Origin: Archilochus colubris
Taxonomy: Eukaryota; Chordata; Aves; Apodiformes; Trochilidae
DNA length: 64,000 nt
Direction of reading: 5' to 3'
NCBI GenBank assembly: GCA_023079485.1
Contig: CM041084.1
Coordinates: 126,973,292 to 127,037,291 of the forward strand
Below the pieces are notes generated by a model that was not told the origin of the DNA, searched no databases, and saw nothing but the letters and a program-made list of their open reading frames with translations. Within the stretch, counting starts at the first letter, position 1. Every line of letters begins with the position of its first letter. The position numbers and the translations under genes are program-made. This document shows, piece after piece, positions 36,931 through 48,875 of the stretch.

Positions 36931-37791
36931 TATAACATTATAGAAATAGTCCTGGAAGGCATCTCAAGGGACCTTTTAGACCATCCCTCCACCATGTCAG
37001 GATCAACTGTTCCTAAATTATTCTTGACAGATGCTTGTCCAGCCTGTTTATTAACCTCTGTATGGTCAAGTCTGGATAGGCCTCCTAGCCAATGAATTCT
37101 GTTACTATCACAGAAAACATTTCCTAGTGTCTACCCTTAATCTCTTTTCCTGAAAGTTAAGCCAACTTCTTGTTTTGGACATTCACAACAGTTTATTACT
37201 TTCCTCTTTGCAGCTTCCTTTTAAACATTTGAAGACTTATCTTATAGCCCTTCAGTTTGCCTTTCTCTAGACTAAACAACTTCACTGACTTCAGTGTTTC
37301 TGCACAGGTCATGTTTTCCAGACCCTTGATCACTTCTTGCTCCTCTCCTTGGACTCTTTCCAACTGATTTGCATCTCTCTTCAAAGGCCGTGCCCCAAAC
37401 TGGACCCAGCGCTTGAGCTGTGATGAGAAAGCAAAAGGATTATTTCATGTTTCTTACATATGCCCACAGAGTTTATACAACCCTGTACGATGTATGTTTT
37501 TTTGGCAACAGTCCGGTCTCCCTTAGTCATGTTCATTTCGTGTTCACTCTGGCCCCAGCTGCTTCACTGAAGAATCAATGCTTTGCCATCCACCTCATCA
37601 TCTTTCAGGCTGCATCTCAGCCCTGAGCACACCACCTTGTGGTCTGCACTGAGTTGCACCCTCTTCACTTTAGGCCATTTCCCCAGTTTGTCAAGATAAT
37701 TCTGAATTTTTGTTCCCCAAACCTTTTGCAGTCCCTCCTGCCTTGGTATCGTCTTCAGGTTTAATACTACACCACCTGAGATTTTAATTAA
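36931..37791 (-). mobile_element. Old CR1 LINE, 3' half of a split copy
   Basis: Read on the minus strand this is an old CR1. The 37196-37384 frame contains LERVQGEEQEVIKGLENM, followed by LFSLEKGKLKG, the diverged counterpart of the CR1 C-terminal segment LxxVQRRATxxxKGLExx...[12 protein letters not shown]. Near 37396-37430 the complement gives a VQFGA remnant of the CVQFWAP motif. At 37725-37775 the complement of the FADD box region is visible (cctcctgccttggtatcgtcttc, the mark of F-A-D-D-T-K-L-G-G). The copy continues beyond an inserted plus-strand CR1. Many stops and indels make it non-functional. Confidence 0.8.
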
Positions 37792-38626
37792 ACTGGCTTG
37801 CTGTTGATAAGCCAGAGGGATGGGATGTCATCCAGAAGGACCTGGACAGATTGCAGAGTTGGACCTCATGAGGTTCAACAAGACCAAGGGCAGGATCCTG
37901 TGACTGGGTAAGTAAGAATCCACACTATCAGTACAGGCTTGGGGATGAGGTTTTAGAAAGCAGCCTTGCAGAAAGGACTTGGGGATGGTGGATGAAAAGC
38001 TGGACATGAGCCAAGAGTGCCTGTTTGCAGCTCAGGAGACCAATCACATCCTGGGCTGCACCAAAAGAAGCTCTGCCAGCAGACTGAGAGAGGTGATTCT
38101 GCCACTTTTCTGATAAGACCTCACCTGGAGTGCTGCATCCAGCTCTGGAGCTCTCAGCACAGGAAGGACATAAATCTACATGATGGAGCAGCTCCAGAGG
38201 AGGGTTACAAAAATGATCAGGAGGCTGGAACAGCTCTACTGCAAAGACAGGAGGAAGGAGCTGGGGGTGTTCAGCCTAGAGAAAAGAAGGCTCTGGACAG
38301 ACGTTTCCAGTATATGAAGGGGGATACAGGAAGGTTAGAGATGGACTGTTTGCAAGGACTTGCAGTGATAGGACGAGGGGCAATGGTTTTAAACTATAGA
38401 AGAGTAGATTTATATCGTATGTTAGAAAAAAGTTCTTTACCATGAGGATGGAGGAAAAATGGAACAGGTTGCTCAGAGAGGTAGTTGAGGCCTCATCCCT
38501 GGAGATATTTCAGGAGAGGCTTGACAAGGCTCTGAGCAACCTGATCTAGTTGAGTGTGTTCCTGCTTGGATTAGGTGATCTTTGCAGGTTTCTTCCAATC
38601 TAAGCTATTCTGTGCTTCTAAGATTC
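37792..38626 (+). mobile_element. CR1 LINE inserted into an older CR1
   Basis: About 835 bp of CR1 in plus orientation, truncated at its 5' side. The reading frame at 38017-38445 carries RPHLECCIQLWSSQHRKDI, matching the younger copy at 62.9 kb at 13 of 19 positions. Further words are gatgtcatccagaaggacctgg at the start and cctggagatatttcaggag near the end, finishing with ttctgtgcttctaagattct, a decayed CR1 terminus. TAATTAA stands on both sides (37785-37791 and 38627-38633), a possible 7-bp target duplication, though CR1 often leaves none. Frameshifts and stops interrupt it. Confidence 0.88.
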
Positions 38627-38960
38627 TAATTAATAGCACTGACCCCAAGAAAGATATTGAAAAATCCATCTTCCTGGCTGGAGAGTGAACTGGTGAAAAC
38701 TTCTTTTCTGTACAGTTTCCCAAACAGTTACATTCTAGCAACATGTCCTTCCCTTATTTTTGTTGAATATCATGTCAGACAATATCATAACCCTTACTAA
38801 AGTCAAGATATATGACACCTTCTTCTTTCCTTTATCCAGAAGGCCTATTAACCTTAATTTACTTCTGCAGTGGGTTATCAGGCTTATTTTGTACACTTTC
38901 ACTTGGTTATTTATTGCTCTGCTATCTTATAGATTCTCACAGGAGTCTGCTGGATGTTTG
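38627..38960 (-). mobile_element. Old CR1 LINE, 5' part of the split copy
   Basis: Directly after the inserted CR1 the minus-strand element resumes: tagcactgacccc, then, further on, cataacccttactaaagtcaagatatatgacacc and tccagaaggcctattaacc. These are the diverged complements of the CR1 reverse-transcriptase region around the YLDFSKAFDTV motif. Joined over the insertion, the order of blocks is colinear with one CR1. The outer boundary near 38960 is uncertain. Confidence 0.6.
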
Positions 38961-41162
38961 TATGTTTTCTGCAGATGAAGTGAATTTCACTGACTTTTAA
39001 TTCTGTAGTACATCTTTCTTTTTTATTTTTAAAATGGCAATGATTTATCATACAATTTTTTTATACCTTTAAAGAAAAAAAGACAATGATGAAGTTCATG
39101 CTTTTAGAAGTATCAGAATATGTTGAAATGACAGCTACCATGCTCTATATAGCCTTGAAGACATATTCCCCTTGTGTTATTTATTTCTACATTAGGATCC
39201 AGTTCTTTCCTCCTTGGGTCTCATGTCAGAGTTCATCTGTTTATCACTTTCTTCACAGTACTTGTTCAATCCCAAGCCATTTTCTCCTTCAGTTCTCTCT
39301 TGCTGTCCATTTTCTGACTCTGGTAAGTGGAAGAGTAGCTCAGCAACATTCAAGTGCAATTTAAGCTTTTGAACCCAAGGTATTTGAGGTGCTTTAGTAT
39401 AAAGGTTAATTAACCCAATTCCTGCTTTTCACATTCAAAGATCTTTATGAACAGTTGCCTCTGAGGGAAAACTGCCTAGGAGCATAAAGAAACTGTGCAC
39501 TCTGCCTTGTCTTTTCTCAGATCAAAGAGAGCTGAGTGCTGCTGATAGTAGCTTTCAAGAGATGTTACTGGTGGGGAAATTCAGTAGCCGTCTTCTCTGA
39601 TGCTTATTTATCTCACTCACATTCCTTTTTCTTTAATTTAGCTAAACATACACCTAGGTCAACCTTCCATTGCCTGTTGCCCGTGGTGATGTCTTTACTC
39701 ACCTCACTTCCTATGCCTTACCTGGAGAGAAATAAAGACGCAGACATATTTTTATTTCAGTGAAACAAAAATCAGGGACCTGTTGTGACCTCCACAAAGC
39801 CACACAGTTCTGAAAGGACAAGGGTTTTGTGCTATTGGATTTTAGATGGCTTCCACCCTGAAAAATCCAAGCACATAAAATAAAATTTTAAAATAAGAAA
39901 GTAAACTATGGCTTAAACTTTCTTATTTGTTTGAAGGTGCTTTGAACTAACACCACTCCTCCAAATCTGTGACTCTGAATCCCGTTATATCCACTTTACA
40001 CAGGGCTTTCTGAGAAGCTGAAAGTTTCCTGAAACCAAAAAAGAGTAAGACATCTGAACCCAGGTGCAAATGAAACACACAGCCTGCCAGGGCTCTACTT
40101 AGCTCACTCCTCAGCAGGAGCAGAAACCATAATTTGGTTCTTCAGCTACTCTTGGCTGCCCACCACCTTCAGAATCTCTGATCTCCTGTCTGTCCTTCCA
40201 GCTCTCTCTGAAGCTGTCAGCCATAAGCTACATTTATCATAAGTACATTGATATATAAAGCTGCAAATACAGCCTCCCAATGAAGGAAGGTGTTTATCTA
40301 TTTCAGTAAATAACAGCTGTGTCTAGTTGGTGAATGCTCATTTCCCAGCATTTCAATATATTCCTATGGAAGGCTGCAAATATTCTTTAAAAAAAAAACA
40401 TCTGAAGCCCATGAAAATCCAGTAGATCATTTCTGTCCCCATTTCTCTGGAAATGGCCCAGCAACAGAACAGAGTAAAAATTCTTGGACACTGTTGTAGT
40501 ACTTTACTGCTTTTGGGTTACCAAAGCAGGACAGACTTTGTTCTCCAGATACCTGTATTCAGCTCCAGCCCAGATACTTCAGGATGTAACTGTCACATAC
40601 CCTTTCAAACCAGGAGAAGGATTCATCCAATTTTCTTGCATTCTTCATGAAAGTTCAGCATCACTCCCCTGCTGCTGCACCTGATGTTCAGGTTATCAGA
40701 GCACTGCACAGGAGGTGCATAGCCAAGACTCAGTAAAAATGCTGGTGGTCTGAGACTTTCCAGGTGTCCTCCAGAACTCAACCTGTTCCCTAGACAGAAA
40801 CAGCTGCCTGTGAACTCTGCACACTGCTCTGCTTCTCTGCTCAGGTGTTTGCTTTGTCACACATACCAGTAATGATCTGCAGATGGGCTGAGCTGCTGCT
40901 TAGTTTGTTGCTCCAAGGAGTGCCTCAGACAGGAAAAACTTAATCCAGATGGGATTTAACCTGCAGTGCTGCACGGGCTGCCCATTTGAAATCGTCATCC
41001 GCTAGCAGAGTGCGCAAAACCCTTTTCCATAGTGTGTGGTGGGAGGCATTGCCCCTTCAACACAGTGGTAAGCATCTAAAAAAAAACCCCAAACCAACAT
41101 ATATAATATCTATGTTCATTACTAATCACTGACAAGTTGTGTCAGAACAATGTGATCATTGT
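38961..41162. other. Non-coding stretch, no gene seen
   Basis: AT-rich sequence. Open frames such as 39086-39364 on the plus strand have no recognised domain. A few CpG occur near 41000 (aatcgtcatccgctag, gtgcgc) without other signs of function. Confidence 0.5.
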
Positions 41163-41232
41163 TATGGCTGGACTAAATGATCTTGAAGGTCTTTTCCAAC
41201 CAAGGTAATGCTGTGATTCTGTGATCCTGATC
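41163..41232 (+). mobile_element. CR1 LINE 3' tail fragment
   Basis: The words tggctggactaaatgatctt, gaaggtcttttccaacc and ctgtgattctgtgat are the extreme 3' end of CR1, including two decayed terminal octamers. Only about 70 bp remain. The preceding A/C-rich string (aaaaaaaaaccccaaaccaac near 41078) is outside it. Confidence 0.88.
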
Positions 41233-41479
41233 CTGCTCTTTTGCATAGCTGTGGCTAAAGAGATTCTTCTGCCTATTCACCAGACACGTTTTATAGCCCA
41301 AGCACTGCAGCTCACTGAGGTGTTTCAGCCAATGTTAATGAAGTGGAGTTTATGGCAAAAGTTGAAAGACAGAATAACAAAGCAAGTAATTTGCTCTAAG
41401 AAGTATGGGGTTTGTGGTCTGTTTCCATTCCCAGAGGTAAGGGGAGAGAGGAAAACCTAACGAGTAATACATAAAAGTC

Positions 41480-41585
41480 CCAAGACTTGAGTTTGGTTCA
41501 AAGTGCTGCTTTGAACTTCTTGTGCAACTGTGAGCAAGCCACTTATCTGCACCTCCATTTCACACTGAGCAGCTGTAGATTAATA
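41480..41585 (+). repeat. MIR-like CORE-SINE relic (candidate)
   Basis: The stretch tgtgcaactgtgagcaagcc, then acttatctgcacctccatttc follows the conserved core and 3' side of MIR (tgtgaccttgggcaagtc, acttaacctct...cctcagtttc) with few gaps. MIR-type SINEs predate the split of birds and mammals, and scattered relics are expected in avian genomes. No flanking duplication can be seen at this age. Confidence 0.45.
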
Positions 41586-44500
41586 GATCAGGCATGGTGG
41601 CAATGAGGAGTGTGGAATATCCTGACATGGAAAAACACCTCAAGAGGAGGCTGTGAAGTTATTTCCCAGTAGTTTGGAAGAGAAGAGAACATAAGTCTGT
41701 ATACCATTTGAAGTGCTTGCATCATATTGTTGTAGAGTCTCTCCAAAGACCTTCTGTCAAGTCTAGGGTACAGCTTGTTTAAGACACTCAGGAAGCAGAA
41801 CAAACTTGCAAACCACAATAAAGGTTGCTGCTGGCTCCTATATAAAAACTAAAAAGTTAAGATCATCAATAGCATCCATGTAGGTCTACTTGGATAAAAA
41901 ATTGGCTCCAAACATGTCTTGCTGTGCTTCTCACCATCCACCAATCTTCAAGCAGATCACTCTGTATCCTCTTTGGGAAGGTCCTGGTCTTTCTCATGAA
42001 TTGAGATCTGCTACCTGTGGTCTCACCTACTTCAAAGGCCACATCATAGCTGTACCATAATCCATGCTTCCAGGATTTCTTGTCAGAACAGAAGGGAAGC
42101 TGAACTATTGTGGTTTCCTAGGGGAATACATCTCATAGCCAGGATATTCTGCCATCAGTTTCCAGTCAGGAATCCAGTCAGTAGTACATTCAGCACATGT
42201 AACATGATTACACTACAGAGTTCTGGTGTAACCATGTCACACTTTTTTCTTTCCTTTTAAGTGTGTTTAAATGACATTTTATCTTCTGTTTTTTAAGGCT
42301 ACCTCAAATCTTCAAGTACCTCATCAAGCAATAACTGTGCTCCTGAGGCATGTTTTGGTGGTCACCCACACAGAGCAAACATCTCATTTTGGTCCAGAAT
42401 ACCAAAATTGAAAAATTATTATTATTTATTGAAACATTCTTTCTGGTTCCTGAGTCTTACTTAAACTCCTTGCTTCATGTCAAACATGAATTTTCTGAAC
42501 AGAGCTCCTTATTGAACATATTCCACCAGTAGTTATTGGCGCCCTTGTTTATGATTATGCCTATTATACCAGATGTTAGTGAAGAGATGCATTTGTCTGC
42601 TTAGTGTATAGATTTGCAGTTAAGAGCTTATGGCAAAGAAAAATGAAGATTTTTTTCTCCAGTCACTACCTATTTAGAATAAACTTCAAGGACATTAAGT
42701 CTGTACTCTCCTGGATGGGTGAATTCACATAAAGAAAGAGAAAAAAAGGAGGTTTCTCTCTAGTGGGGAAGTAATAGTTCACTTTAAGGTAGGAGATAAA
42801 AAGGATTATGAAATTTTAGAAATAATTTCTTTCTTCCCTCTGGGCTGCCCTCATTTTGCCTATGGCATCATTCCTAGAATATCCAGGCTGCATGCAGAGC
42901 TGAATTGTAATTTTCTGTCATCACAGTCACACAAAGTAATATATGCATGCATAGCCCTCGTTAGGAAGAGTAAGGTCAGATCCTTACCTGACTGCTTTGA
43001 ATGCCATTGCTGTATGACCTCTCACACCAAGGAAAATCAAGGAGGAATCCTTCATTCTGTATCAGACCATGATCCATCTCATGCTAAATTCACTGTTTCC
43101 ACTAATTAGACATATTGGTGAACACTCCAGAGCACGCAGCTCACTTCCAGAGCCTTTGTACACACACAGTCCAGTTGTCAAGCATCTCTGACTTAGAGCA
43201 CAAACATGCAGCACAGAAAGCACTCCAAAGACTCAGCTCTCTGGTAATCTTACCACTTCACTGAATGCTCTCTTCCTGCCATGTTCAAGCTGCCCTTTCA
43301 AATGTTTTGGATATTTTTCCCCCCATCTGTAATTAAACTACAAAAATAATTTTATTGAAAGCCAAATACTTGCAAAACAAAGTGACAGTTTTCAGAGTTT
43401 GATACAGTAAATGGCTGACATGAGTGCAGGTTCTCCAGCAGCATTGCTGAGGCACATTAACTTCTGTAACCAAAGGCATGGAAAGGAAAGGCAAACTGGT
43501 GCTCACATCTGATAGACTGCAGCTCCTCACTCTGAATGATGCAGTCAAACATTTCTTACACCTCTACTGACTGGGAGCAACCCTCAGCACAGACCAGGAG
43601 TAAGGTATGAACTCGTGCCTCTGATCTAGAGAACAGTATTTGAGGCATTTCAATAACACTCCATACACTCTGTAAGAACATTACACTCCATACACACTGT
43701 AAGAATATAAATTAATAATATCAGACTGAGGAAACAACACTCTGAGTTGAGTTTACTTCATGATCATTGCCAGCCTAAGAGAACTTTTGCTCTCTTGGAC
43801 TGTTTCTGAGTAAGAAATTAACCTCTGAGATTAAAGTGAGAAAATGAACTGCATACAGGTATATCAAAAGAACAGGGAAAAGAGCTGGACAAGCATCTGG
43901 AAAAAATCAAGTTCACCCCTGCTTAGATTCTTCCAAAACAAGATTCTTAAAGTTTTTATTGGGCACTTGAGAAATGTCTCACAGTCATGTTTTTCAGCTG
44001 GTGGAAAATGCTGGAGGTGCCAGTTGCAGAATAGCCATCAAATCTATCACACCTATTTATTTTCTTGTTCTATAGGCAAATGGTGGATTGATATTTCTAG
44101 AGAACTCTCCTACTTGCTAGAAGTTTTGTTCTCTGTTTTGTGGCCCTGCATTTTCATCAGGACCGATTTTTTCTCTGCAGAACTGGCAGTAGCTGAGTCC
44201 TCTATATGAGAACAGTTATGGATCATCCAGATACCTGAGTGATGCAGACATCCATGTTCTAACCCACCACCCCGTGCAAGGCTTCAGATATTGGACAGCT
44301 CAGTGACATACACTGGCTGCCTATGAATTTCTGGGAAGAGATGTAGTTGCCAGAATTTAAAAACATTGTGCCTGAGAAATTACTGTGGTGCTAGTACTCC
44401 TTCCTTTCCCTCAGGTCTGCAGAACTTCAATGTGCTGGCTTGATCTCCCCCTAGCAATTTGCACTTTGAGTGGGAAAATCATTTCAGAAGTGCTCATCAG

Positions 44501-47130
44501 CTTCATCAGTTCACCATCAGCCTCAATCCACTTCCATTTATCATATACTGTCCTGACCAAAGATGTCTCCACCAACACCAGGTCCCCAGTCACAGAGTTA
44601 TTCTGCTCATGTTATGTTAGTTTGGGTTGGTCACCAAGGTGTTTTTGTTTTATAATTCAACTGAGACATTTGAAGGCGGACATAGAAAACAGTTTTCAGA
44701 CAAGCATTCTGGCTTGGCAGCCTCTATTCCCACTGAAGCAAAAGTGAGTTTTACAGATTTCACTGAAGACACAGATACACCAAGAACAAATACATCCAAA
44801 CACCTCACCCCAGCTGTCTTGTTTTGTAGGTGAATGTTCTTCCCTTTAAAGAATAAGATTAAGGGGACTAAACATATACGTAAAGAGATTATCTCCTGTG
44901 GCATGTGTGACATCTAAGATGAATGAATAGAGGGTACTTAAATTGAAATTCAAGAAAGCATTGAATGACTCAGAGCAATTAATTCAAGGTCTGCCGGACC
45001 AGTTAGCCTATGACCCCTTAAACACTCAAAGAGAGGTAGACACAACATTTAAGTTAAATACTTATAATGGCAATCTTACTACTTCAATTGATTCTAGAGG
45101 GAACCACGGTCTGTTAGTCTAGGAAAGAAATCTAAATCAATCACTGGAATAGAGACACTGATGTACACAGTCCCCAAAGATCTCTTCATCAGTTTGAAAA
45201 GTATGCAGATCAAGTTCTCACCTCCTTTACACCTTTGGCTGAAAGTCTGGGTCCCAGGAGATTTTACAGCTATAATAGAAAATAATTTAAAATATTGCAC
45301 CATTAAAACCACAGCTGCATCTTTTTCCTTCTGTCTTTTCCCTCTTCCACATTTTCCTTGTATTCTGTTTTAAAATACTCTAAATGTTTACACATGAAAA
45401 TTTCATGGAGATTGTTCAGTTCATCTAATTAATTTTAGCATTGCAAATTAAAAAATAAAAAGATGTACAAATTTGTAGTGTATCAGGAAATCACTTTTAT
45501 CTTCCTATACAATTCCATTAAAGGTATTTTTGGTTTCTGTTAGTTTGTAGCTTAGACTTCTTTTTTTCTCCAGGAGAGCATGTCCTAAATACAAATTGTT
45601 ACAACTCAAGCAGATCCACAAGCAATCATCTAAAGGAAAATGTTTGCCTAATACATATTCAATGACAAACCAAAGTGTTCCTGTGTAACAGCTATATAAT
45701 ATATATTTCAATAAATTATTTAAGTGTGTTTTCATGTAGAGGTTCTGAACAGCAGGAAGAGTACTTCTCTGGTTCATGGATGGATGTCCTAGTCTGGAGA
45801 AGAGAGCAACTTGTAGCTTGGGGCTACAAGCTTCATTGTTTCACATCCTCTCCCAAAGACAGGTGGCTTCCAAGCTACTAACGCCTGAGGATTCCTTGTG
45901 TAATGTTAGGACATTCCCTGCTCACCTCCTCACCACAATCTGTTTCCTCTTCCCTGTCTCCTTGTGCCAGGGTATCTGGCTGCATTGTCCTGCCTAACTG
46001 CCTGCATTATTTAGCCCTGTCATTGCACGTTGCACACATATCCCCTTCCACTTCTGTGCCCCAAACTCTTCCCACTATCTTTCCTATTTTTGTGACAATT
46101 AAACCATGCTAGATGTCAACACATGCCATAGGTAGGATGGTACAGACATTATATAGATTACAGAAGTTATCCAAGCTGAGCCAAGGATGTTGCAGCTGAC
46201 CACATTTTAAAAATCATTAATAAACCATTTCTCTTCCAACTACAACCCTTCCATGATTCTTTCCAGTCTCATGCTCCTCTGACTTCAGGTGAACAAGACA
46301 GGTTTTATGATTTAACTTTGCTTTTTCAACTTTTTTTTAACATCCAAATCCATGACAGATTTTGCATCTTTCTGCCAGTCCCTTCTCCATTATTCAACAT
46401 TAGTGAGACAGATAAGACTTGTTAACTTAAATTGGTGCAGAGCGGAATATTTAGGTTGATGTATAGAGATGTTGCTCACAAAAGCATGCACAAGGCCTTG
46501 ACAAAATCATGCAACCTGTTTTCTCCAGGCAGTTTAAATATTTTTCAGTTTAGCCAATGACTAGACTTATCTACTACTTTATTCATGAAAACAGTGTCAA
46601 AATGAGAAATAAGGGCATTCTGTTTCCTCCCCTAATTTGAAATATCATCTTGAATTGAAAATGAAACAGCTTAAAAGAAAAAAACAAAAAACAACTTACA
46701 TGCCTCAAAACCATGTTTTTGTTTTTTTTTTTTTTAAAGCAGAGATATCTAATTTCCTCCCCTCTTTCTAACTGTGATTTTTTAGACAAGTGAATTTTTT
46801 TTCCAAATGCCCTCAACTCCCATGAAAAAGTTCCAAGGAATCCTCTCCAGTTATGTCAATCAGCTTCAGGCAGTCTGCAAAGAGACATGACATTTCATAA
46901 CAATGACATATCAGACTGGGAAATGAAAGGTGGGAAATAAGCAGTTTTCTGAAAATAATCTCATTCATTTACACAACTTCATAATATATATAAAAAATGC
47001 TACCTTTCTCCAACTTAGCCAGGTAAAATGAAAAAAAAAAAATAATAAAAAAAAGAGAATTAAAAATGGAAGGGCTTGCTACCTGGGAAAAGATTCAGGT
47101 TTCATAAGTAATGAGTGGGAAGAAAAAAAA
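41586..47130. other. Long non-coding stretch, no gene seen
   Basis: AT-rich, with a 14-T run at 46722-46735 and an A-rich patch at 47031-47054. The largest frames (43844-44209, 121 codons, and 44385-44747, 120 codons, both plus) show no recognisable domain, and neighbouring frames on the other strand overlap them. Apart from the small duplication at 43654, nothing was recognised. Confidence 0.5.
43654..43705 (+). repeat. Two-copy 25-bp tandem duplication
   Basis: The block acactccatacactctgtaagaa at 43656-43678 is repeated at 43683-43705 with one substitution, offset 27 bp. A local slippage or duplication event, directly visible. Confidence 0.85.
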
Positions 47131-47139
47131 GTCTGATTT

Positions 47140-47320
47140 CTCTGCTGCTCATGGATATTTTGATTGAATTTAACACATCTCAAGCTGCCAAAAGCTCATG
47201 CTACTCATATGAAGCAGTACTGCTTCTCCAATTAAAAAGTGGAAGCGCAGCTGCTTCCAGGCAAGTGGAAAGGAAAGTTGGCTTGAGTGGCAGCAAAAGA
47301 AGAGGAAAAAAAAAATAAAT
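47140..47320. promoter_or_regulatory. Enhancer-like block with palindromic E-box (candidate)
   Basis: An imperfect palindrome GGAAGCGCAGCTGCTTCC at 47241-47258 contains a CAGCTG E-box, preceded by CCAATTAAA (homeodomain-like) at 47228-47236 and followed by GGCAAGTGGAAAGG. The 47140-47310 stretch is non-repetitive. A 67-codon plus frame covers it without recognisable domains. Regulatory role is inferred from motifs only. Confidence 0.25.
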
Positions 47321-48774
47321 GGATGTGCTAATTTCTTATAGGTAGCTTTTTATTTGGTTGCTTCTTAAAGCAGCTGACTGCTGTGGTCAGGAGAAGCCAG
47401 CAGGACACATGTGGAATGATTGTTATCATGCATTACCACAGGACACGTGGAAATGTGAGCTCCTTCCTTGTCCCCCCTTATTTTCTTTTTAACGTTTTTA
47501 CCAGCTTGTAGCCTCACTCTTGTTTCCTCTCTCTTTTCCCTTCCTGCTGGGAAAAAATGTATATATTGGACCCTTGGAGTTCACTACTTAAGAGTGAAAA
47601 AGATGAACATAAATTTCTTTTTGAGATACCTCAGAAATAAGATATGTATATATTATGCATACTCTTCCATGGTGTTTGATCAAATATTAATATTTTAAAG
47701 GATGGAATCCAATCCATCTGGAGTACTGGTGTTTTCTCATCTTTACTGTTTAACTGATGTGCAGCCTAGATCTACTTGCTAGCTGATCTGTCAATATTGT
47801 ACTGCAATTTGTATACAACATGAACTGTGAAAAGCAATAAATTTTTCTTCACTGCATGATAGTACATAGACACTCCTAACATCCAAAACCAACCACATGT
47901 AAATTTTATTGTTCTGTTATTAATTAACATACCAGTAAAAGAGAATAGAAAGTAACCAGCTATTACATCTCTTTTTAATTTCTCTTCAGACTGCTGGCTT
48001 TATGTGACATAAGTAAATTAAAAAAATAAATAACACAGCCTAAAAAGGAAACCTGCAAACAATTAAAGATGGGTACAGACACAAGATTAAAACATTCTCA
48101 GATTCTAGAATATATGAGAAGCTGGAACTCACAAATTGCTCTGAACATTCCCAAATATCTGCAAATCATTATTGGGTCAAATTTTAGAACAAAAATATCT
48201 TTTCAAATTATTTGGAATCCAGCTGTAAGTTTGACTGTGCACCCCAAGGGCTGGAACATCCTTAGGTTACTGTGAGTTGCCAGATCACTACACATTAACT
48301 AAGCCAAGTTATATGTGTACTTTCATTCTTCACCAAATGTGAAACTGTTTGAAGAGGTTTAAAATAGTCCCCATAACTTTGCAGTCCCTATGGCCTGTGT
48401 CCATATACGTAGAGTTTATCAACATCTACTGACTTGTAGGCACTTATGCTTTGATAACAACTCTGTTTTCCAAGCCTGAATTTTGAATTATGTATATAAA
48501 TACCAAAATAGTCCAAAGAATAAGATCTGTACCAGATAATTTCTGGTTGTGGAAGATGGATCAGGTATTGTCCTACTTGACATGGGTTCAAGGTCTAAGA
48601 AAGCAGACAATAGATGCCCTTCACCTAACTGAGCTCTCAGATGGACTGAACTTTCAGAACTGCCTAAATCATACAGGAATTTACACTGCAGCTAAAAACC
48701 GTGGTGTTATTGTCCAAGAGACAGGGTTTTCTAAGGAAATTTGGCATTTAACATTGTAGATAGATGTCGAGTGG
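47321..48774. other. AT-rich non-coding stretch
   Basis: No gene or transposon recognised. The small frames at 47468-47698 and 48069-48275 appear random. Confidence 0.5.
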
Positions 48775-48875
48775 TATTTTCAGAAATGCCCAAATCCTAC
48801 TGATATCAATGGGACTGAAGTCAAGTCCCACTGAAATCAATACCCAATCAATTCTCAAATGTTACTTTGCAGTGA
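48775..48875. repeat. Relic of an old palindromic amniote repeat (candidate)
   Basis: The core is a perfect 7-bp inverted repeat, TGGGACT at 48810-48816 and AGTCCCA at 48824-48830, within tcaatgggactgaag and tcaagtcccactgaaatcaat. The recurring pattern tcccattgaaagtcaatggga, with mirrored outer parts starting with attttcaaaa, is a common old repeat in turtles and archosaurs; here attttcagaaatgcccaaat sits at the expected outer position. Probably a remnant of a palindromic non-autonomous DNA element. Confidence 0.4.

Noticed and set aside
41075..41100. A/C-rich string as a retrocopy tail
   Set aside because: Upstream sequence matches no recognised gene or element, and such strings recur in this window (for example near 58740).
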